From: Muricauda sp. MAR_2010_75
GTDB lineage: Bacteria; Bacteroidota; Bacteroidia; Flavobacteriales; Flavobacteriaceae
DNA: 64,000 nucleotides
Reading direction: 5' to 3'
Assembly: GCF_000745185.1 (NCBI RefSeq)
Contig: NZ_JQNJ01000001.1
Location: 4,322,501-4,386,500 of the forward strand
The notes below the pieces were generated by a model. That model saw only the letters and a list, made by a program, of their open reading frames with translations. It had not been told where the DNA came from and did no database searches. Shown here piece after piece: positions 46,432-55,469 of the stretch; position 1 is the stretch's first letter, and every line of letters begins with the position of its first letter. The position numbers were made by a program, and so were the translations under genes.

Positions 46432-46859
46432 CTAACCTTCTGTTATTTCAAGCTTCAGATAACTCTTCCCAAAACTATTCTTGACCACTTTGACCTTTTT
46501 AATGATTTCCATTAAATCTGTTTGAAGGGAGGCTGCCTTTTTCTCTAAACGATCATGCTTAATCCTAGGCCCAATACCTCACCTTCAAATACTGGGTATG
46601 GCTTTGGTGGATTCTTTTCCATCATGTCCTCTAGAAAATAATCCTCTTGCCCATCATTGTCCAATTCCAGATTGAACAAAGCTTGCTGCATGCCAATAGT
46701 GAGAAGCGTCTGGTTCTTTACAATGTCCCTGATAATGGCAATAATCGTACCTGTCTGATTCCCGTTCTTAATGATCTCACGGCCAATACTGTTTTCAAAC
46801 CTTTCCAAAGGCAAGAACCTGTTCTACTCAAAAAAACAGTGATCCATCAAACGAATTTT
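46432..46859 (-). pseudogene. Decayed BfmA/BtgA-type mobilization protein gene
   Basis: The minus strand reads like the BfmA/BtgA plasmid/transposon mobilization family but is broken twice. An in-frame TAG (46824-46826) stands where relatives have Trp in an FFEW-x-GF motif: the frame reads RLMDHCFFE-stop-NRFLPLERF. The frame then continues through TIIAIIRDIVKNQT, IGMQQALFN. Near 46548-46565 it ends at a TAG, but the neighbouring frame carries on as KHDRLEKKAASL and KVVKNSFGKSYLKLEITEG to a stop at 46432-46434, so one frameshift is needed. The N-terminus is missing. The family call rests on remembered motifs. No relaxase gene is beside it. Confidence 0.6.
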
Positions 46860-46905
46860 TTAGTAGAAAGGTAAATTCAGCTGGTTTCAAATGAATGCAA
46901 TAAAA

Positions 46906-46939
46906 AAAGCACTGTCAATCAGTCAGTTGACAGTGCTTT
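46906..46939. terminator. Strong hairpin terminator
   Basis: AAAGCACTGTCAA (46906-46918) pairs perfectly with TTGACAGTGCTTT (46927-46939) around 8 bases. An A run on its left would be a T run for minus-strand transcripts, so it would end a leftward RNA from the tRNA-like scar beside it. A second small hairpin, ACCAC/GTGGT (46943-46959), follows. Confidence 0.65.
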
Positions 46940-46963
46940 GATACCACCTATTTAGTGGTTCGT

Positions 46964-47054
46964 CGGGATGACTGACCTCTTAAAGAGGCGCTAACCCATT
47001 AATATCCAGAATATTATGTCGATTTTCCCAAAATAGGACATCCCATAGGACATC
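46964..47054 (-). other. tRNA-3'-end-like scar with direct repeat
   Basis: CGGGATGACTG (46964-46974) followed by ACCTCT and AGGCGCTAACC looks like a minus-strand tRNA gene from acceptor stem to D-arm with the T-loop and anticodon parts lost. No complete cloverleaf can be drawn. ATAGGACATC is repeated at 47033-47042 and 47045-47054. Inference: an old integration site. Confidence 0.35.
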
Positions 47055-47180
47055 TTCGTATGAAATAATGATTTTCACGAGTTAAAAGTAAACAATTAAA
47101 CTCAAATAAAATCAGTTAAATCCCCCAAATGCCATTTGCACAGAATTACACTGTGTTTTACACTACAATGAACTTATGAA

Positions 47181-47642
47181 TTACAAGTTCTTTTCAATAT
47201 CGGATAGAATCAAAAGGGTTGTTGGACTTCCATAATTGATCAGCCTGTCCACAAAGTCCTGCAAATGTTTTTGGTCCCGCAGAATTGCTCTAATATGGAT
47301 ATTATAAGGGCCTGTAATCCTATGTGCCTCCTCCACTTCAACAAAGTCATGGATTTCCTCCAAAAAATACTTTAGTTTTCCATCGAAAATCTTTAGAAGG
47401 ATAAAGACCTCCATCCCATACCCCAACAAGGCATAATTGACCTTGAGACTGTACAATTCGATTATGCCTAAATCCTCTAGCTTCTGAATCCTTTCCCTCA
47501 CAGATGAAGGCGAAAGTGAAATGATTCTGCCGATTTCGGCAAATGAATACCTAGAATTCTTTCTCAGAAGACCAATTATTCGGTTATCTATTCCATCAAC
47601 CATCCTTTCAACGTTATTTTGGTCAAAATTATACTTATTCAA
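47181..47642 (-). CDS. Lrp/AsnC-family transcription regulator
   Basis: 153 residues. N-terminal winged helix (about 15-65; IDNRIIGLLRKNSRYSFAEIG and SPSSVRERIQKLEDLGII are the family pattern) and C-terminal RAM/ligand domain (about 75-150, ITGPYNIHI). Lrp proteins usually sense amino acids. It is divergent from the TauE/SafE transporter gene with 81 bases between them, so it probably controls that exporter. The first ATG is used; one 13 codons later is also possible. Confidence 0.9.
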   Translation of the reverse strand: MNKYNFDQNNVERMVDGIDNRIIGLLRKNSRYSFAEIGRIISLSPSSVRERIQKLEDLGIIELYSLKVNYALLGYGMEVFILLKIFDGKLKYFLEEIHDFVEVEEAHRITGPYNIHIRAILRDQKHLQDFVDRLINYGSPTTLLILSDIEKNL

Positions 47643-47723
47643 TTAAAATACCCTGCATTTTCCAAATTTTCAATTTTAAAACCATTTTGCAACCCACTAG
47701 ATTAGCCGTTTAATTTTTGAAAC

Positions 47724-48443
47724 ATGGATTTATTTTCACTTATCACATTGGCCATAGGTATTTTTGCAGGGTTTTATGTGCAAAGTGCCATGGGATTCGC
47801 AGGTTCTCTCGTGGCACTTCCCATCCTATTATTGAAGTTTCAATTACCGGAGTCCATTGCCTACATTTCCCTATTTTATGTATTTTCAAGTATTTTCCTG
47901 ATTTACAGGGAATGGGTCTTCATTGATAAAAAGACAATCCTTGACCTTTCCATAACATCAATTGTAGGGGTTGTTTTAGGAATATTGGTCCTTTCATTTT
48001 CCAAGCCAATCTTTTTAAAAAGAATGCTCGGTGCCTTTATTCTTGCCTACGTGTTGTATTCCTTACTAGGTAAGCGAGAATTGAATCTGAGGAACGCAGG
48101 TATTCTAGGTATTGGAATTCTTGCAGGTTTTTTCTCAGGGGTTTTCTCCACTGGGGGACCATTGTATATCATCTGTGTGGAGAATAGGGTCAAGAAAATC
48201 AATGCTATAAGGGCCACGATGATTGGCATTTTGGGACTTGTTACCCTTACTAGAATACCAACCTTGGCCTTAAGTGGCATTCTAAATATTGAGCAATGTA
48301 AATACGCCGCAATTATTTTTCCCATTTTCCTTTTAGCCCAGTTTTTGGGTAGGAAAACTTTCAACATTTCAGGAAAATCCCATTATAAAAAGAGCATCCT
48401 GTTTTTGCTAATGCTTTCAGGATTTTCATTGTTATTAAGATGA
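47724..48443 (+). CDS. TauE/SafE-family (TSUP) membrane transporter
   Basis: 239 residues with about eight membrane segments. The two family half-repeats begin with GFxGS-type glycine motifs (SAMGFAGSLVALP near 22-34 and GFFSGVFSTGGPLYI near 138-152). TSUP proteins move sulfite, sulfoacetate or other organosulfur anions across the inner membrane. The Lrp gene divergent from it suggests amino-acid-linked control. The substrate is unproven. Confidence 0.87.
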   Translation: MDLFSLITLAIGIFAGFYVQSAMGFAGSLVALPILLLKFQLPESIAYISLFYVFSSIFLIYREWVFIDKKTILDLSITSIVGVVLGILVLSFSKPIFLKRMLGAFILAYVLYSLLGKRELNLRNAGILGIGILAGFFSGVFSTGGPLYIICVENRVKKINAIRATMIGILGLVTLTRIPTLALSGILNIEQCKYAAIIFPIFLLAQFLGRKTFNISGKSHYKKSILFLLMLSGFSLLLR

Positions 48444-48570
48444 ACCGCAAAATTCTTGTAATGTAAAAAATGATGAAAAAAAACCTTTAATACGTGACGG
48501 TAGGATTGTCAAATGTTTGAATTGGCCACAACCTTATCGCGGTTTATCAAGGTTAGGACCTATTTCCCTA

Positions 48571-49158
48571 TCATTTTGATCTGAACCCGATTACGGTGAA
48601 CAAAATTTGAAACTTCTCATACAACTTCTCCTTGAGGATTCTATAGGCATTGGAAAGATGGCCTTCCACGGTTTTGATGGAAATGTCCAGATAATCCGAA
48701 ATTTCCGCATTGGTCAATCCTTCCTTTTTGCTCATGACCAATACTTGCTTACATTTCTTGGGCAACAAGGCAATCTCCCTATCCATCAATTCAATCTTTC
48801 TGGATAGGTTTTCTTGGTGTTCCTGTTGTGAAAGGGTTTCCATAGTCTCCGAATAGGTCCTCTCGAAAAAATAGGTTTCCTTTCTGTACTTTTTTACATA
48901 ATCTAGAAATTTATTCTTCAATGAAAGATAAAGCCATCCCCTAAGGACCGTTTTTGCATTCAAAGATTCCCTTTTTTGCCATAGTCCAAAAAAAGCTTCT
49001 TGGACCAAATCCTTAGCCAACAATTCGTCCCTACATAAACTTTTGGCATAAAAAAAGAGTTCGTTATAGTAAAGTTCAACAACCTTCTCGAATTCTTTTC
49101 GACTGCCCTTTTGGATTGAGATTAAATCAATATTTCCCCCGATATCATTGGAATCCAT
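48571..49158 (-). CDS. ECF-type RNA polymerase sigma factor, locus B
   Basis: 195 residues: region 2 (about 25-95, AKDLVQEAFFGLWQKR) and region 4 (about 135-185, LPKKCKQVLVMSKKEGLTNAEIS and SIKTVEGHL). It is the FecI-like partner of the FecR protein encoded divergently 115 bases away, and likely activates the susCD genes of locus B. Its 3' end faces the TauE/SafE gene end. Confidence 0.92.
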   Translation of the reverse strand: MDSNDIGGNIDLISIQKGSRKEFEKVVELYYNELFFYAKSLCRDELLAKDLVQEAFFGLWQKRESLNAKTVLRGWLYLSLKNKFLDYVKKYRKETYFFERTYSETMETLSQQEHQENLSRKIELMDREIALLPKKCKQVLVMSKKEGLTNAEISDYLDISIKTVEGHLSNAYRILKEKLYEKFQILFTVIGFRSK

Positions 49159-49273
49159 TGCACCTATCTTCTAAGTCCGATCAATATTATCAATATTTTT
49201 TGATTAAAACCAAGGGTTTGTCAATTTCAGATCGTTTTACAAATAACATTTTGGTAATCCGCATTTAACGATA

Positions 49274-50428
49274 ATGAAAAATAAACATATCAAAAAAATT
49301 ATTTTCAATTTCTTTGAAAACCCTTCAAACCCGGATGAAATTCAGCAATTGGCCCAATGGGTCAAGGACAATCCTTCTTCCTTTAAGGAATCGGCCGAGC
49401 TTCACTATTTGATCACACGGTCCCTCGGTCAGGAAAATGCCGAACAGTACAAAAAGGAATTACTGTCAAAATTTGACCTCTTGGTACGATCCAAAAGAAA
49501 AAGAAGACAGGCTTGGTTGCGGTATGCTGCCATTTTTATCGGGCTCATCGGAATATCAACATTGCTTTTGCTACGAAACAATACCCCAAAGACCATTGGC
49601 CAACAGGAAGTCACCATTGTCCTGGACAACGGTACGACCAAGGAACTATCGAACAAGGATGCCTCAGGTATTGTCACGCGTTCAAACAATATCATTGCTG
49701 AACAGGATGGATCTAAGATTGTATACAAAAAAGTTAGCATTGAGAATGATGATTTGGGCGAACCCTTGGTATACAATACCCTCAACGTACCCTATGGGAA
49801 AAAATTCGAGATTGTGCTTTCCGATGGAACCCAGGTCTATCTCAATTCCGGTTCTTCCTTGACCTATCCCACGGCATTTTATGCTTCGGGACCAAGGGAT
49901 GTAGAATTGACAGGGGAAGCATATTTCACCGTAGAATCCGATTCCTTGCGCCCTTTCAGGGTCAAAACAAGGGAATTGGACACTAAAGTTTTGGGCACTC
50001 AATTTAACCTATCCAGCTATCCCGATGACGAAACCGTTCAAGTGGTCTTGGTGGAAGGCAGTCTCTCGGTCAAAAGGAGCAATGGTTCCGAAGCATCACA
50101 CCTCCTTTTGAAACCGAACCAAATGGCATCCTATTCCAATGGTCATAAAGAACTTCAACTGACCGATGTGGACGTCAGCAGGTACATTGCCTGGAAGGAA
50201 GGTATCCTGTATTTCAAAAACGAAGATTTCATCCACATTACCAAAAAATTGGAGAGGCACTACAATGTGACCATCGAAATAAGGGGGGACCTTCTTAAAA
50301 GTGAACGGTACACGGGTCGCTTCAAAACGGAAACTATTGAAGAGGTGCTACAAGGATTTCAAAGAATCAAGGATTTTGCCTATAAGATAACCAACGATAA
50401 AATAATACTAACTCAAAAAAGCAACTAG
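49274..50428 (+). CDS. FecR-family anti-sigma factor, locus B
   Basis: 384 residues: cytoplasmic sigma-binding N-terminus (about 1-75), one membrane segment (RYAAIFIGLIGISTLLLL, about 80-100), periplasmic FecR domain (about 165-265) and C-terminal DUF4974 domain (about 310-384). Same layout as the locus A protein. It precedes susC on the same strand by 104 bases with a hairpin between, and its sigma gene is divergent. Confidence 0.9.
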   Translation: MKNKHIKKIIFNFFENPSNPDEIQQLAQWVKDNPSSFKESAELHYLITRSLGQENAEQYKKELLSKFDLLVRSKRKRRQAWLRYAAIFIGLIGISTLLLLRNNTPKTIGQQEVTIVLDNGTTKELSNKDASGIVTRSNNIIAEQDGSKIVYKKVSIENDDLGEPLVYNTLNVPYGKKFEIVLSDGTQVYLNSGSSLTYPTAFYASGPRDVELTGEAYFTVESDSLRPFRVKTRELDTKVLGTQFNLSSYPDDETVQVVLVEGSLSVKRSNGSEASHLLLKPNQMASYSNGHKELQLTDVDVSRYIAWKEGILYFKNEDFIHITKKLERHYNVTIEIRGDLLKSERYTGRFKTETIEEVLQGFQRIKDFAYKITNDKIILTQKSN

Positions 50429-50452
50429 CCTATGACCTAAACCACAAAAAAG

Positions 50453-50482
50453 AACCAGGAATTGCGGGAACAATCCCTGGTT
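50453..50482 (+). terminator. Hairpin between FecR and SusC genes, locus B
   Basis: AACCAGG (50453-50459) pairs with CCTGGTT (50476-50482) around a 16-base loop and is followed by TTCAAA. It probably limits read-through from fecR into susC, so that susC depends on its own promoter. Confidence 0.45.
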
Positions 50483-50532
50483 TTCAAACAATTCAAAAAC
50501 TGAATGACCAATTTTTAAACCATATCAAAAGT

Positions 50533-53500
50533 ATGAAAAACACACTATGCAAAAGCTATTTTAGTGGTAAAATAGATTTGAAAATGAAAATTTCCGCCCT
50601 GTTTTTATTGGTTGCACTGTTCCAACTCAATGCCAATAATTCATATTCCCAAAGATTCGTTTCGATGAAGATGGAAAATGCATCCATAGCATCCGTTTTC
50701 GAAAAAATTGAGGAGAATACCGATTACAATATCCTTTACAAAAATTCAACCTTGGATTTGAACAAAAGGATCACAGTGGATGTGGAAAAAGTTAAGATCG
50801 ATGTCCTGATGGATATTATCCTTGCCGAAAGCAACGTTTCTTATGAAATCAGGAGAAAGTTGATCGTCCTTGTAAAAAGGAAAAATGAACCGGAAAAGAT
50901 CAGTACCCAACCAGAAAAGTCCTCGAAGCCAAATTTCATTAACATCACAGGAACAGTCACTGATGAGAACAACTCCCCCCTAGCAGGGGTCAGTATTGTC
51001 ATTAAGGGGACCATTAAAGGAGTTTCCTCCGATTTCGACGGGAACTATGCCATTGATGCCTCCGAAGGCGATATCCTGGTATTTTCCTATATCGGGTACC
51101 AGACATCTGAGATAACCATTGGGAACAATCCGATCATCAATATTGCCATGACCCCTAGTGTCAGTAATCTGGATGAAGTGATCGTCACGGCCATCGGTAC
51201 CAAGCAACTTAAGGATGAATCAGGTTCCACGAGCTCCTCCATTCAATCCGAGAATATTGCAAAATCCGGAGAAGCCGGGGTTATAAATGCCTTGGCGGGT
51301 AAAGCATCAGGTGTAAGGATCGGTAAATCGAACGGTGACCCAGGCGCTGGATCATCCATTCAGATCCGTGGTGCAAATACCATCCAAGGCGCCAGTCAGC
51401 CTTTGATCATTTTGGATGGTATTCCAGTGAGCAATGACAATATCGGAGGCGTCACCCTCAGCCAACAATCCCGATTGGACGACATCAATCCAAAGGATAT
51501 CGCCTCGGTTCAGATTTTAAAAGGTGCATCAGCTGCTGCCCTTTGGGGTTCCCGCGCTGCCAATGGGGTTATTGTGATTACGACCAAGAACGGTCAATTA
51601 GGTCAAAAGCCAACCATACAATATACTTTTTCACAATCCTATGATTATATCAATGTCAGGACCCCTCTTCAGAACTCCTTTGGACAAGGACGTAATGGAG
51701 TTTTCAGTACTTCTTTTGCGGAATCTTGGGGAGACAAAATCGCAGACCGCTCAGGTGAGCCCGATGACTTGAATACATCCGGAGCCTCTTTTTTGTCAAA
51801 CACAACCGGCAATCGATATTATTCCGTAATCTCAAAAAACTCAAGAGAAACTTTTACTGATAGTAATTATGACAAGGTTTTTCGTATTGGAACCTTTTCA
51901 CAACATAATGTATCCGTGAATGGAGGAGGGCAAAGAGCCTCTTACTTTTTCAGTTATGAGAATTTGGATCAAAAAGGAATCATCGAAAATTATGATTATA
52001 AAAGACAAAATGTTAGGTTGAACACCAAGTTCCAAATAACAAATTGGCTGAGTTGGAACAATAGAGTATCCTTTACCAATACTAAATCGAATCGTATTGA
52101 ACAGGCAGGGGAAACAACTAACGGTATTCTTTTAGGATTACTGAGAACAGCACCCGATTTTGACATCACAGACTATATCGGAACCTACACGGCATCCAAT
52201 GGAGACATCATCTCAAATCGTCAAAGGTCCTATAGACGCCAATTGGGCGAATCTGAAAATCCCATTTACAACAATCCCTTGTGGACCTTAAACGAACAAA
52301 AAGCACCCAATGATGTCAACCGTTTCATCATCAATCCCGAGTTGACCATTGATCCTGCCAATTGGCTAAAAGTCATTTTAAGGGGCGGTCTGGATTATTA
52401 TACTGATGCAAGAAGTCAATTTTATCCAATCGGTTCGGCTAGTGGTCTTCGAAGTGGCGGGTATTGGAGTCAGACAGATATTAACAGCAAGGAGTTCAAT
52501 TTAGATGGGATTATAGTTGCTACCCATGACTTTAGCAATGATTTAGGGGTATCCGCTACATTCGGTGTTAACTTCAATGATCGGAAAAGAGCTATCAATA
52601 CAAATACAATAAGTCCCTTTGCCGTTGATTCAAGGTTACCCACACCAGATCTCAATCCGGACCAAGCGGCCAGTTCTTGGAATCGTAATCTTCAACATAT
52701 TCGCTCAAACCGTGGTTATGGTATTTTGGGAATAAACCTTTACAGTCAATTGTTCCTCAATTTTTCAGGAGCCTTGGAAGCTTCGTCCACCATAAAGGGT
52801 AGCTTTTTCTATCCTTCGGTAGATCTTGCCTGGCAGTTCAGTGACCTGGTAGGTTCCTCTGATTTCCTGAGTTTCGGAAAGCTTAGGGCAGCATGGGGAA
52901 AGGTGGGCATCCAACCGGCTCCTTATAAATTCGAGACTTTGGCCACTACGGGCTTTTCCTCTTTTGGTGGAAGTTTTATGGTCGATTCGGAAAAAGGAAA
53001 TCCAAATCTGAAACCAGAGATTAAGACAGAGTGGGAAGTTGGTACCGATTTACGGTTCTTTAAAGACCGAGTGGGATTAGGGTTTACCTATTATAGAAAT
53101 GAAACCAAGGACATCCTCTTTGCCGTCAAAGCCAATCCGAGTTCCGGTTTCAACTTTAACTATAAGAACGCCGCGGTCATCGAGAACAAGGGTCTTGAAG
53201 TCGATCTTACTGGCAAGTTGATCGAAACCGAAGATTTAACCTTGTCGTTAAACACCAATTTTAACAACAATGAAAATATGGTGGTAGATATTGCTGGTGC
53301 AGAAACTGTGGATATCGGGGGGACCTCCAAAGCGGTCAAGGGATACCCGATGAGTTCTTTTTTCTTGCCAGGAACCCTACGTAATGAGGACAATAGTATA
53401 GCATTGGATGCCAATGGATTTCCACAATTGGACACCGATAGCCGTGTTCTGGGTGACCCCAATCCTGATTGGAGGGGAGGCGTCGGTATGCAACTCAACT

Positions 53501-54036
53501 ATAAAAATCTTGACTTCAGTTTCCTTTTTGAACACTCCCAAGGTGGAGATTACATCAACAGGACAAGAATCGTTCTTTATGGCTTCGGTGTCCATGAGGA
53601 CGTGTCCCAAGAAGTTACCCTATCCGAGGACCTTGTTAATGTCAATGGGGACATAATCCCTGCAGGTACCACGGTAAGGGGAAACATTGCAGACTTTGGT
53701 GCAGGCAATGTATTATTGGACGAATCGTGGTATCGCGGTATCGGTGGAGGCCTAGGTTTCAACAAGACCAATGATCTGTACATCGAGGATGCCACGTGGA
53801 CCAAGCTCCGTAACGTGACCCTAGGGTATACTTTTTCGGGCATTAAGTTGAGCAAAAAACTGGCATTGGATTCGTTCCGGATATCGGTGACGGGACGGGA
53901 TTTGATTCTATGGACCGGTATCAAGGATGTGGACCCAGAGACCAATAACTATGGTGTCAGCAATGCCTTCGGAATGAATTACTTCAACAATCCCGGAACA
54001 CGTTCGATTTTGTTTAACCTTCAAGCCAATTTCTAA
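50533..54036 (+). CDS. SusC/RagA TonB-dependent transporter with STN domain, locus B
   Basis: 1167 residues. Signal peptide ending NNSYSQ (about 40), STN domain (about 45-105), carboxypeptidase-regulatory-like domain (about 135-215), TonB-box-like region EVIVTAIGTKQL, plug (about 225-330), and an outer-membrane barrel ending FNLQANF. It takes up a ligand through the outer membrane and signals through FecR. The genes that follow encode amidohydrolases and an amino-acid symporter, so the ligand is more likely a peptide or nitrogen compound than a glycan. Confidence 0.93.
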   Translation: MKNTLCKSYFSGKIDLKMKISALFLLVALFQLNANNSYSQRFVSMKMENASIASVFEKIEENTDYNILYKNSTLDLNKRITVDVEKVKIDVLMDIILAESNVSYEIRRKLIVLVKRKNEPEKISTQPEKSSKPNFINITGTVTDENNSPLAGVSIVIKGTIKGVSSDFDGNYAIDASEGDILVFSYIGYQTSEITIGNNPIINIAMTPSVSNLDEVIVTAIGTKQLKDESGSTSSSIQSENIAKSGEAGVINALAGKASGVRIGKSNGDPGAGSSIQIRGANTIQGASQPLIILDGIPVSNDNIGGVTLSQQSRLDDINPKDIASVQILKGASAAALWGSRAANGVIVITTKNGQLGQKPTIQYTFSQSYDYINVRTPLQNSFGQGRNGVFSTSFAESWGDKIADRSGEPDDLNTSGASFLSNTTGNRYYSVISKNSRETFTDSNYDKVFRIGTFSQHNVSVNGGGQRASYFFSYENLDQKGIIENYDYKRQNVRLNTKFQITNWLSWNNRVSFTNTKSNRIEQAGETTNGILLGLLRTAPDFDITDYIGTYTASNGDIISNRQRSYRRQLGESENPIYNNPLWTLNEQKAPNDVNRFIINPELTIDPANWLKVILRGGLDYYTDARSQFYPIGSASGLRSGGYWSQTDINSKEFNLDGIIVATHDFSNDLGVSATFGVNFNDRKRAINTNTISPFAVDSRLPTPDLNPDQAASSWNRNLQHIRSNRGYGILGINLYSQLFLNFSGALEASSTIKGSFFYPSVDLAWQFSDLVGSSDFLSFGKLRAAWGKVGIQPAPYKFETLATTGFSSFGGSFMVDSEKGNPNLKPEIKTEWEVGTDLRFFKDRVGLGFTYYRNETKDILFAVKANPSSGFNFNYKNAAVIENKGLEVDLTGKLIETEDLTLSLNTNFNNNENMVVDIAGAETVDIGGTSKAVKGYPMSSFFLPGTLRNEDNSIALDANGFPQLDTDSRVLGDPNPDWRGGVGMQLNYKNLDFSFLFEHSQGGDYINRTRIVLYGFGVHEDVSQEVTLSEDLVNVNGDIIPAGTTVRGNIADFGAGNVLLDESWYRGIGGGLGFNKTNDLYIEDATWTKLRNVTLGYTFSGIKLSKKLALDSFRISVTGRDLILWTGIKDVDPETNNYGVSNAFGMNYFNNPGTRSILFNLQANF

Positions 54037-54048
54037 AACCTAATAATC

Positions 54049-55446
54049 ATGAAATCAACATATATACAAATTCTTTTGATTTTCACGGCTTTCGTTTTTT
54101 TTGGTTGTGAAAAAATGGTCGAAGATCTCAACGAAAATCCGAACCAATTAACTTTAACAGATATTGACGCAGGTCTTTTCCTAAACGGCGCGGAGCTTTC
54201 AAACATCGGCATCCAATTGGGGGCCTATAGTAGAATGGCGGGTTATTGGTCCGGACAACTGACCGGTTTTGAACAAGTGGAACTGGAAAGATATCAATAC
54301 AATGTCGCCAACAATACCTTTGATTGGGATGGCTACCAAAATGTTTTGACGCCAGTGCGGCAAATACAGGACAGAGCTGTGGACAACCCCCTATTATTGG
54401 GTATCTCCAAGGTAGTAGAAGCTCATTTGGTGGGTACTTATGCTTCCTTGTTCGGCGATATCCCATATTCACAGGCATTGGGTGATATAGAAAACCCTGA
54501 ATTCGATGACCAACTCTATGTTTTTGAACAGTTACAGATACTGTTGGACAGTGCCATCGCCGATTTAGAGGGTGCTGCCGGTTTTGGCGTTCTGGAGGAT
54601 TACATCTTCCAAGGAGACCGCGACAAATGGCTCGAATCCGCATGGACCCTTAAAGCTCGTTACTTTATGCATACCAAAGCATATGGCGAAGCTTATAGTG
54701 CAGCCTTGAACGGGATTTCCACTAGTGATAACAACATGATGTTCAATCCCCTTGACGTTACGGGGCAAAACGCCACCAAAAACAAATACTACATTGTTTT
54801 GGCCGGTAGCCCGAACACAGGGACCGGGGACAGTTATTTGATGCAGCTATTGGACGATACCAGTGGAATCTCCCGAAACAATGCCAAGACCGATGAAACG
54901 GCCAGGCGCCAGTACTATGTCATCGACCAATCGGATGCGGACGGAAATCTGGGTGTAGCACAGGAACTTGAACCACAGCCAATGATCACATTTCAGGAGA
55001 ATATGCTCATATTGGCGGAAGCGGGTGCCCGTACCCAAAGTTTCGAAATTGGTTTGGGACATTTGAACGAGTTGCGTGCCTATCTGAATACCGGAAGTTT
55101 CCTAAATGCGAATTTTTCCGCCGAACCCTATTTATATGAAGCCTATGTGGCCGGGGATTTCAATTCCGGTGGCATGGAAAATATAGACGGGACAGACCCG
55201 AATACTGCCTTGCTCAGGGAAATCATCGAAGAACGATATGTTTCTGGCTTTACCACCTATATGCCATTCGATGATGCGCGCAGACTCCGAAAGAATGATT
55301 CGGACGTAGCGGTGCCTTTTCCTTTGAACGTACCGACCAGTACACAAAACGTGGAGCGTATGTTGTATCCCCAGGACGAGGTCCTTTCCAATCCAATGGC
55401 CCCGGCAGACCCTGGTTTATATGAACCTACCAAGGTCAATCAATAA
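54049..55446 (+). CDS. SusD/RagB-family (SusD-like) lipoprotein, locus B
   Basis: 465 residues. Signal with lipobox FFGC followed by EKMVEDLNENPN, the usual start of the SusD_RagB-like (DUF-type, SusD homolog) subgroup found with non-glycan transporters. Helical TPR-like core; PYSQALGD near 143-150 and MLILAEAGAR near 325-335 are family signatures. It starts 12 bases after susC and should form the lid of that transporter. Confidence 0.92.
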   Translation: MKSTYIQILLIFTAFVFFGCEKMVEDLNENPNQLTLTDIDAGLFLNGAELSNIGIQLGAYSRMAGYWSGQLTGFEQVELERYQYNVANNTFDWDGYQNVLTPVRQIQDRAVDNPLLLGISKVVEAHLVGTYASLFGDIPYSQALGDIENPEFDDQLYVFEQLQILLDSAIADLEGAAGFGVLEDYIFQGDRDKWLESAWTLKARYFMHTKAYGEAYSAALNGISTSDNNMMFNPLDVTGQNATKNKYYIVLAGSPNTGTGDSYLMQLLDDTSGISRNNAKTDETARRQYYVIDQSDADGNLGVAQELEPQPMITFQENMLILAEAGARTQSFEIGLGHLNELRAYLNTGSFLNANFSAEPYLYEAYVAGDFNSGGMENIDGTDPNTALLREIIEERYVSGFTTYMPFDDARRLRKNDSDVAVPFPLNVPTSTQNVERMLYPQDEVLSNPMAPADPGLYEPTKVNQ

Positions 55447-55469
55447 TTGAAAAATTAAATCACCGAAAA

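Larger units (their letters stand above)
46186..47180. other. 1-kb stretch without intact gene
   Basis: It contains a decayed mobilization gene (46432-46859), a strong hairpin, and a tRNA-3'-like scar with a short direct repeat. On the minus strand a further open stretch of about 50 codons without a start ends at a TAG at 46289-46291 (contains DLWIPKFDEK). It may be another gene remnant, and I do not recognise it. Bases 46186-46288 and 47055-47180 show nothing I can name. Confidence 0.55.

Noticed and set aside
47033..47054. Start of a CRISPR array (ATAGGACATC repeated)
   Set aside because: Only two 10-base units with a 2-base gap. There are no further repeats, no spacers of regular size and no cas genes in the window.
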